From assembly GCF_036711975.1 (NCBI RefSeq), contig NC_091973.1, positions 5,890,001 through 5,954,000 of the forward strand: a DNA stretch of 64,000 bases, read 5' to 3'. Of this stretch, positions 22,840-33,948 are shown piece after piece. This DNA is from Onthophagus taurus (lineage: Eukaryota; Arthropoda; Insecta; Coleoptera; Scarabaeidae). Made by a program: the position numbers and the translations under genes. The notes beneath the pieces are model-generated. The model had not been told where the DNA came from. It made no database searches and was given only the letters and a program-made list of their open reading frames with translations. Numbering within the stretch: position 1 is the stretch's first letter; the number at the start of each line of letters is the position of its first letter.

Positions 22840-24160
22840 ATGGAACAATACGAAGTATCTCCAAAGGTGTGGAATCCGACCAACCCAATGTATTCCAACA
22901 AAGCGGAAAGAAATTCATCTGTTGACCGCCTCATATCCTTTTTAATGAGAATAAACCAACAAAAGAAAGGATGTCAAAAAAAAGATAAACAGTCTTCGAA
23001 CATATTATAGAAAAGAATTGAAGAAAATTGCCGCATCAAAGAGGTCGGGAAACAGTACAGATGAACATTACACACCTTCCTCATAGGTGTTTTTTGCTAT
23101 GTCCTTTCTTGGGAGGTTCGAGAAACTATTACAGCAGCAGCCGACTAAATCCATTTGTTCGCACAGTAACCTATTTTTAGTTACTCCATTTCACTGTGGT
23201 TCTATTATCTACACATCTATACCCACTATCTTCTACATGATTTCCCCACTATATTGTAGGTGACAGCTTTAAAAGAAATTCCAAAGCAGTAAGTATTAAT
23301 TATTTCAAAAAATTAAGTCACATAGTATACAGTTTTAAAAGAAGTCAACATTAAATGAGGCTTTCAGTATTTTCCTTCATTGTTATAATAATGACAAAAT
23401 TTGTGCCTTGGCAACTGTAGAACTGTTTCTTTGAAAAGTACTTTGTAACAAATTATCCACATCTCTACCTCGATCATTTGAGGTGAGGTATAACAACAGG
23501 CAAGAGTAACCATTGTAGCTTTTGGTGGCTGTAGATTGATAGGTTTTTGGAACACACGAAACCATGAACTCAATATCCCGAATGCATTCTCTACAAATAC
23601 TCGAGCGCGTGACAACCTTTCATTGAATATTTGTAGAGGTGTATTCAGCAATCTTTGAGAGTAAGGTTTCAATAAATTGTTATGTAATTCAATTGCCTTG
23701 TCAGCAACAAATACATATGGGAAAAGATCAGTTGTTTTCGGCAATGGTGCCAAAAGTACGATGCAGCAAAATCCTTTGTAATTGTAATACAAGGCTATAT
23801 GTTTCCTGTGTACCTTATTGTAAAACGTTATTTCAGGAATTGGAGCAACAAGAGAACAAGAAATAGGTGAATACGTTCAACGGACTTCTGCCACAGCATC
23901 AACATCTTCAATGCTTCCCCCCAAATGCATTACCTCAAACTCATCAAACCAAAAGATTGAAATCGCTCGGTCCGGTTTCGAAGCAAAATTTACTTTTGCA
24001 AAAAGCATGTTCACTTTTGGAAACCTCATCGAACCCTGATAGCAACTTTCCAACAATTGCAAAAGCTTGGGGAGGAAAATTGCTGACATTAGATTCCACA
24101 CAACGAGCTTTTGCAGAGAAAGCAATAAATGACATCGTTTTTGAGGCAAGCTGATGAAGA
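22840..24160. repeat. PIF/Harbinger remnant: MADF-type protein and transposase pieces
   Basis: Plus strand 22841-23110 encodes a decayed MADF-domain N-terminus (MEQYEVSPKVWNPTNPMY..., then INSLRTYYRKELKKIAASK). Plus strand 23960-24155 encodes its C-terminal part with LDSTQRAFAEKAINDIVFEAS, as in Harbinger accessory proteins. Between them, on the minus strand 23792-23364, lies the C-terminal part of a DDE_Tnp_4 transposase: VFVADKAIELHNNLLKPYS, NERLSRARVFVENAFGIL and a final VTLACCY. Stops and frame changes are present in all parts. The transposase lies antisense between the two MADF pieces, so the element is rearranged or nested. Terminal inverted repeats were not found. Confidence 0.75.
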
Positions 24161-24621
24161 CTACCGCATGATTAAAACCTTGGGCTGGTTTTCTGATCTA
24201 AGTGCTGTGAAGGAATTCACCCCCACGTGAAGCTACATACATACAAGGGTAAGAATTACCTCTTCAAGTTGGATTATCAATCAAGGATCAATTAATTATC
24301 ATTTATAACTAAATGGAGGATATGTTTTAGATGTTGGAATTAAGTTAGATTAAAATTATATTTTATTTATAAGAAATTAAGTATTTATTTATTATTAAAC
24401 GTACAAAACAATTTTAAACATAATTACAACTTTAAGTAATCTTTTATTATTGACATGATTGATTCTCAAAAATACTTTAAGGTACATTATCGTAATTTAA
24501 GGTTATATTACCAACATTTTTTTTATCATTAAATTTCTGTAAATAAATCACAACTCTTCTTATAGAAACACTTACTATCTAAATATGAAACTACAAAAAA
24601 AAACTATCAAAAAACATCAAT
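24161..24621. other. Intergenic AT-rich DNA
   Basis: No gene seen. The stretch 24500-24600 is the 3' flank of gene F and matches, inverted, the orphan flank at 16527-16620. Confidence 0.5.
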
Positions 24622-25239
24622 TTATTCTGTTTTGGGGCCGTATGAATTAACGATGAGCAATTGATATATGCGTTTTCCAGCCTTAAAATGTTCGTCAGAT
24701 TTAAACGGACGCACGCTCCAATCGACGTCAGCAATACGCTAAAAATTAAAAATTAAGAAAATGAGGTAAACATAAATTAAAATACATTCAAGACTTACAA
24801 ACTCGGTACTTGGGGCACTTGCACCAGCTTCCTCTTGGTTGCCATCATCATCAAATGGGGAGAATTTTTCTCCTGAAGCTTCAAAATCTAAAACGTTCGG
24901 TATGTTATGCCAATTATCAATTCCCAAACGATTAAAGGTTATAGGTTTGGAGAAGACGAATTTTATTTTGTTCGATTTGATAATATCCGACATCTCCTTC
25001 GTTATTCCGTTTTCTTTAAGCGCGATTAGGTCGAAAATGAAAATGCTATCAACGCTGCACAAGTAAACCAAGCTAGGGGTCGTTTTCGTAGCATCCATTT
25101 TGTCTATCGAATTTATTGGGACGACCAAAAGCGAATCCGACCTGTTTAATTTCTTGATCGCATCCGCGTAAAGCTTTTTCTTGTTCCAAATGTACGTCAT
25201 GTTGGGTGGAGTATCTTTATAAGCAGCAAGAGCACTCAT
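24622..25239 (-). CDS. EXD1-like degenerate exonuclease-fold protein F
   Basis: Two exons, complement 24799-25239 and 24622-24738, phase 0, give 185 residues. Order: YIWNKKKLYADAIKKLNRSD, LLVVPINSIDKMD, LVYLCSVDSIFIFDLIAL, a helix GITKEMSDII, FVFSKPITFNRLGIDNW, IPNVLDFEASGEKFSPF and an acidic linker. Exon 2 reads RIADVDWSVRPFKSDEHF and ends KRIYQLLIVNSYGPKTE. It keeps the family signature but again lacks DEDD residues (PIN in place of DxE). It faces gene G head-to-head with 595 bp between starts, and each promoter carries an E2F-like block. Confidence 0.8.
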
Positions 25240-25342
25240 CTTTTCTTTTTGATTATTAAGAAACCGTGTTTTGTTGAAAGAAACACTAAACGACTTTCGA
25301 CAATGTCAACACACGATGAACAATGAACGGGGAGGTTGCGCA

Positions 25343-25386
25343 TAGTGAAGTTAGTTACATTTTCGACCTTATTGACAGGCGGAAAA
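25343..25386 (-). promoter_or_regulatory. E2F-like promoter block of gene F
   Basis: Minus strand TTTTCCGCCTGTCAATAAGG then TCGAAAATGTAAC, about 104 bp upstream of the ATG of gene F. It differs from the strict TTTCCCGCC form by one base. Confidence 0.45.
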
Positions 25387-25681
25387 TTTAAATGTTAAAA
25401 ATATTTTATTGCTTCAATATTCTTTTTAATTTATTATTTAAATTCTGTTAACATCCTCTTCACTTTATATATTAGCTTTGAAATCGAGGAAATAAAAAAT
25501 TTAACATGATGATCCTGTATTACAGGAAACTGTAAAAGTATGGGAATCTAGAAATAATCCGCTTTTAACCTATTAAAACAATTTCTCGTGATATTCTATA
25601 AAAATGAAGTATTAAAAACCAATGTAAGCGTCTTATTGTAAAAACACAATACTAAAATACTTTAAATACTTTCAATGTTTA

Positions 25682-25722
25682 AATTTCCCGCCCATCAATA
25701 AGGTCGAAAATGCGACTAACTT
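25682..25722 (+). promoter_or_regulatory. E2F-like promoter block of gene G
   Basis: TTTCCCGCCCATCAATAAGG then TCGAAAATGCG, about 113 bp upstream of the ATG of gene G, in the same relative position as in genes C and F. Confidence 0.5.
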
Positions 25723-25834
25723 CGTAGTACGCATAGTCGTTGGCCAACGTTCATCGATCGGTGAAATTGGTCAATTGGTGTTTGTACCACTCGAGAGTAG
25801 TTCGTAATCGTTTGTTTTCTAATCATAAAGAAAT

Positions 25835-26418
25835 ATGAGTCCTCCTGTTACTGTTAAGATGAGCTATATTTGGAAGAAGAGAAAAATGTACACGGACGCT
25901 ATTAAGAAGATATATAGAGCAAATTTGATTTATATCGTTCCGTTAAGTTATAGAAACAAGATGGATCCGACGAAGATAGTTCCAAGTTTGGTTTATATAT
26001 GCACCAGCGACAGCGTGTTTATTTTCGATCTAATCATGCTTAAAGAAAATGGATTAACCAAAGAATTGGTGGATATTTTATATTCGCGCATGGTTAAATA
26101 CGTTTACTGCAAACGGACCACCTTTAATCTCTTGGGATATAATTGTTGGCATGGTTTCCTTAATGTTTTCGATATCTCAGGTGCTGGACCTCAATTTTCA
26201 CCATTTTGTAATGACGTTCATCAAAATAAAATTGGTGAAATTGTAAGTTATTAATATTTTTAAAACTCTTTTATTATTTTCTTCATTTTTAGCGTATTGA
26301 GGACATTGATTGGAGCGTACGCCCTTTTAAATCAGAGGAACAAATTCAAGCTGGATATCGTATCCAGCGATTGATGACGTCAGCTATGAAGAATCGTCTT
26401 TTAGTCTGTTTATGTTAA
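25835..26418 (+). CDS. EXD1-like degenerate exonuclease-fold protein G
   Basis: Two exons, 25835-26242 and 26293-26418, phase 0, give 177 residues. Order: YIWKKRKMYTDAIKKIY, LIYIVPLSYRNKMD, LVYICTSDSVFIFDLIML, then KYVYCKRTTFNLLGYNCW and FLNVFDISGAGPQFSPF. Exon 2 is RIEDIDWSVRPFKSEEQI with the same C-terminal tail as protein C. It is the partner of C in an inverted duplication 7.6 kb apart that includes the upstream flank (25440-25830 against 18270-18660). The catalytic positions are replaced as in all members. Confidence 0.8.
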
Positions 26419-26542
26419 TAAATATATTAACTCAATAAATAATAAATATATTTGTGGAATGGTTTGTTTTATTTTCTAAACTTTATTTTTAATAAGAAAC
26501 ATTTTTTTGATTCATTTTAAATTCATAATAAATATCAAAATG

Positions 26543-29380
26543 TACAGGTGTCCAAATAAGCTTGCAAAGTACTGTATCTCGAAAACTTTGAAAAATGTTG
26601 GTTGTTTCGAAATTTCACTGTATTAACATTACAAAAGAATATATGCCATTTAAAGTTGAAATAAATTATAGTTTTTTTTGCTAAAACACCTTTTGCCTTA
26701 TCTCTAAAAATAAAGCGGTGGGGGTGTTCGAAAATGTTTGTAAACAAATGCTAATAATTTAAAAATGGCTAAACGGATTTTAATAATCTTGGTATCGGTG
26801 AAAAGCAAAATGAAGCCCAAACAAGCTAGTGAAAACCGCGCCTCGATATCACGTTCCTAACCTAAAATATCGGTGAAAGAAGATTTTGTGAGAAAATTTA
26901 ATGATTTTGATGTTTTTTTTAAATTTTTTAAACTGCCTTAGTTTAGAAGATACTTCACCTCACTTTTGAGAGCATTTCTCATTGTATTATTTTTTAGTCC
27001 ACGCTTATTTGACCATCCTGTACATATAATAAATATTTAAAACAAACATCGTGCAAAGTACTGTATCTCGGAAACTCTGAATTGAAAAATGTTACTTTTT
27101 TCGGAATTTCACTGTATTAACACTACAAAAGAATATATGCCATTTAAAGTTGAAATAAATTAGTTTTTTTGTTAAAACACTTTTTGCCTTATCTATAAGA
27201 ATAAAGTGGTGGGGGTGTTCGAAAATGTTTGTAAACAAATGCTAATAATTTAAAAATGGCGAAACGGATTTTAATAATCTTGGTATCGTTGAAAAGCAAA
27301 ATGAAGCCCAAACAAGCTAGTGAAAACCGCGTCTCGATGTCATGTTCCTAACCTAAAATATCGGTGAAAGAAGATTTTGTGAGAAAATTCAATGATTTTG
27401 ATATTTTTTTAAAATTTTTTAAACTGCCTTAGTTTAGAAGATACTTCACCTCACTTTTGGGAGCATTTCTCATTGTATTGTTTTTTAGTCCATGCTTATT
27501 TGGCCATCCTATACATATAATAAATATTTAAAACAAACATCGTGCAAAGTACTGTATCTCGGAAACTTTGAATTGAAAAATGTTTTTTTTTCGAAATTTC
27601 ACTGTATTAACACTACAAAAGAATATATGCCATTTAAAGTTGAAATAAATTATAGGTTTTTTGTTAAAACACTTTTTGCCTTTTCTCTAAAAATAAAGCG
27701 ATGGGGGTGTTCGAAAATGTTTGTAAACAAATGCTAATAATTTAAAAATGGCTAAACGGATTTTAATAATCTTGGTATCGTTGAAAAGCAAAATGAAGCC
27801 CAAACAAGCTAGTGAAAACCGCACCGCGATGTCATGTTCCTAACCTAAAATATCGGTGAAAGAAGATTTTGTGAGAAAATTCAATGATTTTGATGTTTTT
27901 TTTTAAATTTTTTAAACTGCCTTAGTTTAGAAGATACTTCACCTCACTTTTGGGAGCATTTCTCATTGTATTGTTTTTTAGTCCACGCTTATTTGGCCAT
28001 CCTGTACATATAATAAATATTTAAAACAAACATCGTGCAAAGTACTGTATCTCGGAAACTTTGAATTGAATAATGTTGTTTTTTTTTAAATTTCATTGTA
28101 TTAACACTACAAAATAATATATGCCATTTAAAGTTGAAATAAATTATAGTTTTTTTGTTAAAACACTTTTTGCCTTATCTCTAAAAATAAAGCGGTGGGG
28201 GTGTTCGAAAATGTTTGTAAACAAATGTTAATAATTTAAAAATGGCTAAACGGATTTTAATAATCTTGGTATCGTTGAAAAGCAAAATGAAGCCCAAACA
28301 AGCTAGTGAAAACCGCACCGCGATGTCATGTTCCTAACCTAAAATATCGGTGAAAGAAGATTTTGTGAGAAAATTCAATGATTTTGATGTTTTTTTTTAA
28401 ATTTTTTAAACTGCCTTAGTTTAGAAGATACTTCACCTCACTTTTGGGAGCATTTCTCATTGTATTGTTTTTTAGTCCACGCTTATTTGGCCATCCGATA
28501 CATATAATAAATATTTAAAACAAACATCGTGCAAAGTACTGTATCTCGGAAACTTTGAATTGAAAAATGTTGTTTTTTTTTAAATTTCATTGTATTAAGA
28601 CTACAAAAGAATATATGCCATTTAAAGTTGAAATAAATTATAGTTTTTTTGTTAAAACACTTTTTGCCTTATCTCTAAAAATAAAGCGGTGGGGGTGTTC
28701 GAAAATGTTTGTAAACAAATGCTAATAATTTAAAAATGGCTAAACGGATTTTAATAATCTTGGCATCGTTGAAAAGCAAAATGAAGCCCAAACAAGCTAG
28801 TGAAAACCGCGTCTCGATGTCATGTTCCTAACCTAAAATATCGGTGAAAGAAGATTTTGTGAGAAAATTCAATGATTTTGATATTTTTTTAAAATTTTTT
28901 AAACTGCCTTAGTTTAGAAGATACTTCACCTCACTTTTGGGAGCATTTCTCATTGTATTGTTTTTTAGTCCACGCTTATTTGGCCATCCTATACATATAA
29001 TAAATATTTAAAACAAACATCGTGCAAAGTACTGTATCTCGGAAACTCTGAATTGAAAAATGTTACTTTTTTCGGAATTTCACTGTATTAATACTACAAA
29101 AAAATATATGCCATTTAAAGTTGAAATAAATTAGTTTTTTTGTTAAAATACTTTTTGCCTTATCTATAAAAATAAGGTGGTGGGGGTGTTCGAAAATGTT
29201 TTTAAACAAATGCTAATAATTTAAAAATGGCTAAACGGATTTTAATAATCTTGGTATCGTTGAAAAGCAAAATGAAGCCCAAACAAGCTAGTGAAAACCG
29301 CGCCTCGATATCATATTCCTAACCTAAAATATCGGTGAAAGAAGATTTTGTGAGAAAATTCAATGGTTTTGATCAGATTT
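26543..29380. repeat. Tandem array, about six units of about 491 bp, from a TIR element
   Basis: The phrase GCAAAGTACTGTATCTCG recurs at 26564, 27053, 27544, 28037, 28531 and 29024, a period of 489-494 bp. Each full unit ends with GCTTATTTGGCCATCCTGTA (or a close variant). The very first unit begins with TACAGGTGTCCAAATAAGC, the approximate inverse of that end, so the unit looks like a non-autonomous DNA element with inverted ends, amplified in tandem. The last unit is cut off near 29375. Units differ at only a few per cent of sites. No unit has a coding frame. Confidence 0.85.
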
Positions 29381-29966
29381 TTTTTAAATTTTCAACGCGA
29401 TCAAACTTAATGTGAAATCGCCTGGTTAACCCATTAGATGAAGCTGTTTATTAGATTGAGCACCTTCTTAAATATGGAGATACAAATCATTTAAGAAATT
29501 CTGGAGCTAAAATGGTGTGGTACAAATATTTTCTTATAGATGTAATTTTTTGTGTGTACATTATCTTAAAAAAAATTTGTGTCCAAGTTATTTCAAATGA
29601 CTGATTTATTAAACTTTAAGAAGAAGATTTAAGGTCGTCTTGTTCTAGTTCTGTAAATGTACTATACAATTATACAATGAAGTTATCGCGTAAGTTGATT
29701 ATCACTCATTAGATGTTTAACATCAATGCCCCCACCTTAATTCTCCACTCATAATAGCCCACATTATATCACAGTTTCAATTGTGGTTTATTTGTGTTTT
29801 TGGCTTTGTACTCTACGGTTTAAAAAAAATTAAATAAAAATGAAGGGAATTTTCAATGTGTTTAAATTTATAGGTATCGTATCTTTTTATTGCTACTAAT
29901 AAAAGTTATGATACAAATACCTTAAGTTTGCTCGAAAATATTTAGAATTCAAGTAACATTCCAAAA
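29381..29966. promoter_or_regulatory. 5' flank of the dipeptidase gene
   Basis: AT-rich DNA with no recognised gene. It must hold the promoter of the dipeptidase gene. A short run near 29745-29790 (TCCACTCATAATAGCCCAC) is the only less AT-rich part. I see no firm TATA box. Confidence 0.3.
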
Positions 29967-32900
29967 ATGAACAACAAAGTGAAATACAGTATTTTCATAA
30001 GTAAGTATTAATTTTATTAAATATATTTTTCGAAAATTTATTTATTTAATAAAATTTCCGTACGATCTTTTTATAATAATAGATAATAATCGATACTCAA
30101 ATCATGTGTAAATACTTGAAAGATAAATATTAAGTTTATATTTAAAAAAAAAGTGAAGGACTTTTATGATTTAAAAATGTTGTAAACAAAAATCTAATCG
30201 AAAGTAGTTTCTTCTTTAATTGTTATAGGTATCACAGCAGCTTTAGTTGCGATTTCTGTCGAGGCTGAATCTGTAGATAGTGTAGATGATAAAGAATCTA
30301 TTACAACAACCTATATTCCCGATGACAACGTAGAAGATTTATCCGAACTTTTCGTTATCGATGGGTAAGTTATTAATATATAGCAAAAAATAAATTTGAT
30401 TTGTTAATAATTACTTAAACGCTTACTGGTAATAAAGTAATAAACCATTGTTATTAAATAAAGATATTGGTTTGCGTCAATTTTATCTGTTAATAAGTGT
30501 CATAAACATCATAAACGATGTTATTCGCAGGATTAAAATTTAAATTAAATTATTTATTTCAATAGGCATAATGATCTCCCTTACAATCTTTACAACAAAC
30601 TTGAAAACAATTTGGAAACTTTCCGCTTCTCAGAAAATTTATCGGATGATCCCACTTGGGGATCGTCGGCTTGTGCTTCTTGCTTCACCGATCTTCCTCG
30701 TTTAAGAAAAGGTCAAGTTGGAGCTCAGGTATGATCTTAAAAAAATTGAAAACATTTTTGATTCATTTAAATAGTTTTGGGTGGCTTACGTTTCCTGTCA
30801 AGTACAATACAAAGATGCATTGGGAAAAACTTTAGAACAAATCGACGTTATTAAAAGATTAGTTAAGAGATATCCCGACGACATGGAATTTGTAACAACT
30901 TCCGATGGAATTCTAAAAGCCGTTGAGAATGGAAAAATTGCAAGTTTAATCGGAGTCGAAGGCGGACATTCCATGGATGCTCGTTTGAGTGCATTGAGAA
31001 GTTTTTACGATTTAGGTGTTAGATATATGACCTTAACACATTCCTGTAACACTCCATGGGCCGACAATTCGTACGTTGACGACGATAAACCCATGATTGA
31101 TTTAACACCCTACGGCGAAATTGTTGTCAAAGAAATGAATCGCTTAGGAATGATGGTTGATTTATCCCACGTTTCACACGGTGTTATGAATAAGGCGATT
31201 GAAGTCAGTAGAGCACCGGTTATTTTCTCTCATTCTTCATCTTGGTCAGTTTTTAATCATAACAGAAATGTTCATGATGATACTCTTTTACTTTTAGTAA
31301 GTAACTTTAACAAAATTAATTTTTAACCCAAATGTTTGTGGTTCTAGGTCTTGTGTTAGTTCTAGTGATAGTCCTAGTGTTAAACTAGAACTAACACTAG
31401 ACCGAGAACTAGAAACATTTGGGTTTAGCCGCACGTCTCTCAAGACGGCTAAACCCGAATGATTCTAGTTCTAGGTCTTGTGTTAGTTCTAGTGATAGTG
31501 ATAATGTAGTACTAAAACTAACACTAGACCAAGAACTAGAAATATTCTGATTTAGCCGTACGTCTCTCAAGACGGCTAAACCCGAATGAGTCTAGTTCCA
31601 GGTCTTGTGTTAGTTCTAGTTTTACACTAGCACTATCACTAGAACTAACACAAAACTTAGAACTAAAATCATTCGGATTTAGCCGCACGTCTCTCAAGAC
31701 GGCTAAACCCGAATGATTCTAGTTCTATGTCTTGTGTTAGTTCTAATGATAGTGTAAAACTGGAACTAACACTAGACCTACAACTAGAATCGTTCGGGTT
31801 TAGCCGCACGTCTCTCAAGACGGCTAAATCCGAATGATTCTAGTTCTAGTGTTAGTTCTAGTGATAGTGATAATGCAGTACTAAAACTAACACTAGACCA
31901 AGAACTAGAAACATTTGGATTTAGCCGCACGTCTCTCAAGACGGCTAAACCCGAATGAGTCTAGTTCTAGGTCTTGTGTTAGTTCTAGTGATTTAGTGCT
32001 AGTGTAACACTAGAACTAACACTATACCTAAAACTAGAATCATATGGGTTTAGCCGTCTTTAGAGACGTGCGGCTAAACCCAAATGACTCTAGTTCTAGG
32101 TATAGTGTTAATTCTACATAGTAACAGTGTTAGTGTAAAACTAGAACTAACACTAGACCAAGAACTAGAAACATTCGGGTTTAGCCGCACGTCTCTCAAG
32201 ACGGCTAAACCCGAATGATTCTAGTTCTAGTGTTAGTTCTAGTGATAGTGCTAATGCAATAGTAAAACTAACACTAGACCAAGAACTAGAAACATTTGGA
32301 TTTAGCCGCACGTCTCTCAAGACGGCTAAACCCGAATGAGTCTAGTTCTAGGTCTTGTGTTAGTTCTAGTGATTTAGTGCTAGTGTAACACTAGAACTAA
32401 CACTATACCTAAAACTAGAATCATTTGGGTTTAGCCGTCTTTAGAGACGTGCGGCTAAACCCAAATGATTCTAGTTCTAGGTATAGTGTTAGTTCTACAT
32501 AGTAACAGAGCTAGTGTAAAACTAGAACCAACACTATACCTAGAACTAGAATCATTTGAGTTTAGCCGTCTTTACAGACGTGCGGCTAAACCCAAATGAT
32601 TCTAGTTCTAGGTATAGTGTTAGTTCTACATAGTAACAGAGCTAGTGTAAAACTAGAACCAACACTATACCTAGAACTAGAATCATTTGGGTTTAGCCGT
32701 CTTTAGAGACGTGCGGCTAAACCCAAATGACTCTAGTTCTAGGTATAGTGTTAATTCTACATAGTAACAGTGTTAGTGTAAAACTAGAACTAACACTAGA
32801 CCAAGAACTAGAAACATTCGGGTTTAGTCGCAAGTCTCTCAAGACGGCTAAATCCGAATGATTCTAGTTCTAGTGTTAGTTCTAGTGATAGTGATAATGC

Positions 32901-33821
32901 AGTACTAAAACTAACACTAGACCAAGAACTAGAAACATTTGGATTTAGCCGCACGTCTCTCAAGACGGCTAAACTCGAATGATTCTAGTTCTAGGTCTTG
33001 TGTTAGTTCTAGTTTTAGTTCAATAAAAATATGCAACATAGTGATATCTTATGTTAACTAGAAACATTAAGACATGTTGCATTTTATGTGTGCCTTGGTT
33101 TTTATGGAAATATATTTTTGTATATTGTATTTTAAGTAAAATTTACTGTATTTTTTATGTTTATAGAAAGATAACAAAGGAATTATTATGGTTAACTTTT
33201 ATAGCGGCTTTGTTCATGGAAAACCAAGAGAAGCAACTATTGACCATGTAGCAAGTAAGTAAAAAAACTTTATTTATCCCTCAATTTAGAGATCGGTATA
33301 TACAAAGGTTTTCCATTTGGACACTCTGGGTATATTTTCTTCTTAGAGAAGATATCGATCTCCAAATTGTGGGAATTTTTGTTAAATTTTTCACACAATC
33401 ATTTTTTTTAATAGATCATATTAATCACATTGTTGATGTGATTGGGCATGATTATGTTGGGGTTGGAGGTGATTACGATGGAGTATCTTTGTAAGTTAAC
33501 CACAAATTTGTTATTTTTACAATTTTAACAATCTATTCTAGAATGCCAACTGGTTTAGAAGATGTTTCAAAATATCCAGATTTATTTAAATACCTCCAAA
33601 ACAATAACCCTGAAAGATGGACGAATGAAAATATTAAGAAACTGTCGAGCGATAACTTTTTGCGAGTTTTCAAAGAAGTTGAAAAGGTGAGGGATGAATT
33701 AATTAATGAAGAACCTCATCAACATTGGATACCTGTGGAAGATTTGGATGCAGTTAATGATGACATCTTATGGAAATGTCGTACTTTAACCAATAATGTT
33801 AGTCCCTCGATGATTGCATAA
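29967..33821 (+). CDS. Membrane dipeptidase (renal-dipeptidase family)
   Basis: Seven exons: 29967-30000, 30229-30364, 30566-30728, 30775-31296, 33167-33254, 33415-33490 and 33542-33821, all with GT/AG ends and matching phases, give 432 residues. The enzyme hydrolyses dipeptides with a two-zinc centre (M19 metallopeptidases). All metal ligands are visible: GHNDLP (His58, Asp60), IGVEGGHS (Glu about 173), VDLSHVS (His about 243), FSHSSSW (His about 264) and the GGDYDGV motif in exon 6. The LTHSCNTPW block and GLEDVSKYPDL are also present. A signal peptide occupies about residues 1-24. The C-terminus lacks the hydrophobic tail expected of a GPI-anchor signal, so the protein may be secreted. Intron 4 is swollen to 1.9 kb by a hairpin array. 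A polyadenylation signal lies near 33864. Confidence 0.92.
31325..33062. repeat. Intronic hairpin array 1, about 13 units
   Basis: About 13 units of 125-135 bp lie inside intron 4 of the dipeptidase gene. Each unit alternates two palindromes: a core of about 44 bp (TCGGGTTTAGCCGCACGTCT ... AGACGGCTAAACCCGAAT) and an A/T-rich one (TCTAGTTCTAGGTCTTGTGT and its inverse) of about 80 bp. In units near 32047, 32435, 32560 and 32690 the core is inverted relative to its neighbours. The array ends in TTTTAGTTCAATAAAAATAT and then ATCTTATGTTAACTAG, a flank shared with the start of array 2. Confidence 0.9.
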
Positions 33822-33948
33822 AACAATACAAACATATATAAAACTGTTAATAGTTTTTAATTAAATAAAAATGTAATCACTTAAGAAAATGGATTAATTA
33901 TTTTAAGTATTCGCCTTCATTACGTCCAAGTTTTTCAATACATTTAGA

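Noticed and set aside
31325-33062. CRISPR-like array (regular repeats)
   Set aside because: The sequence between repeats is itself repeated and palindromic, not unique spacers, and the host is a eukaryote with spliced genes.
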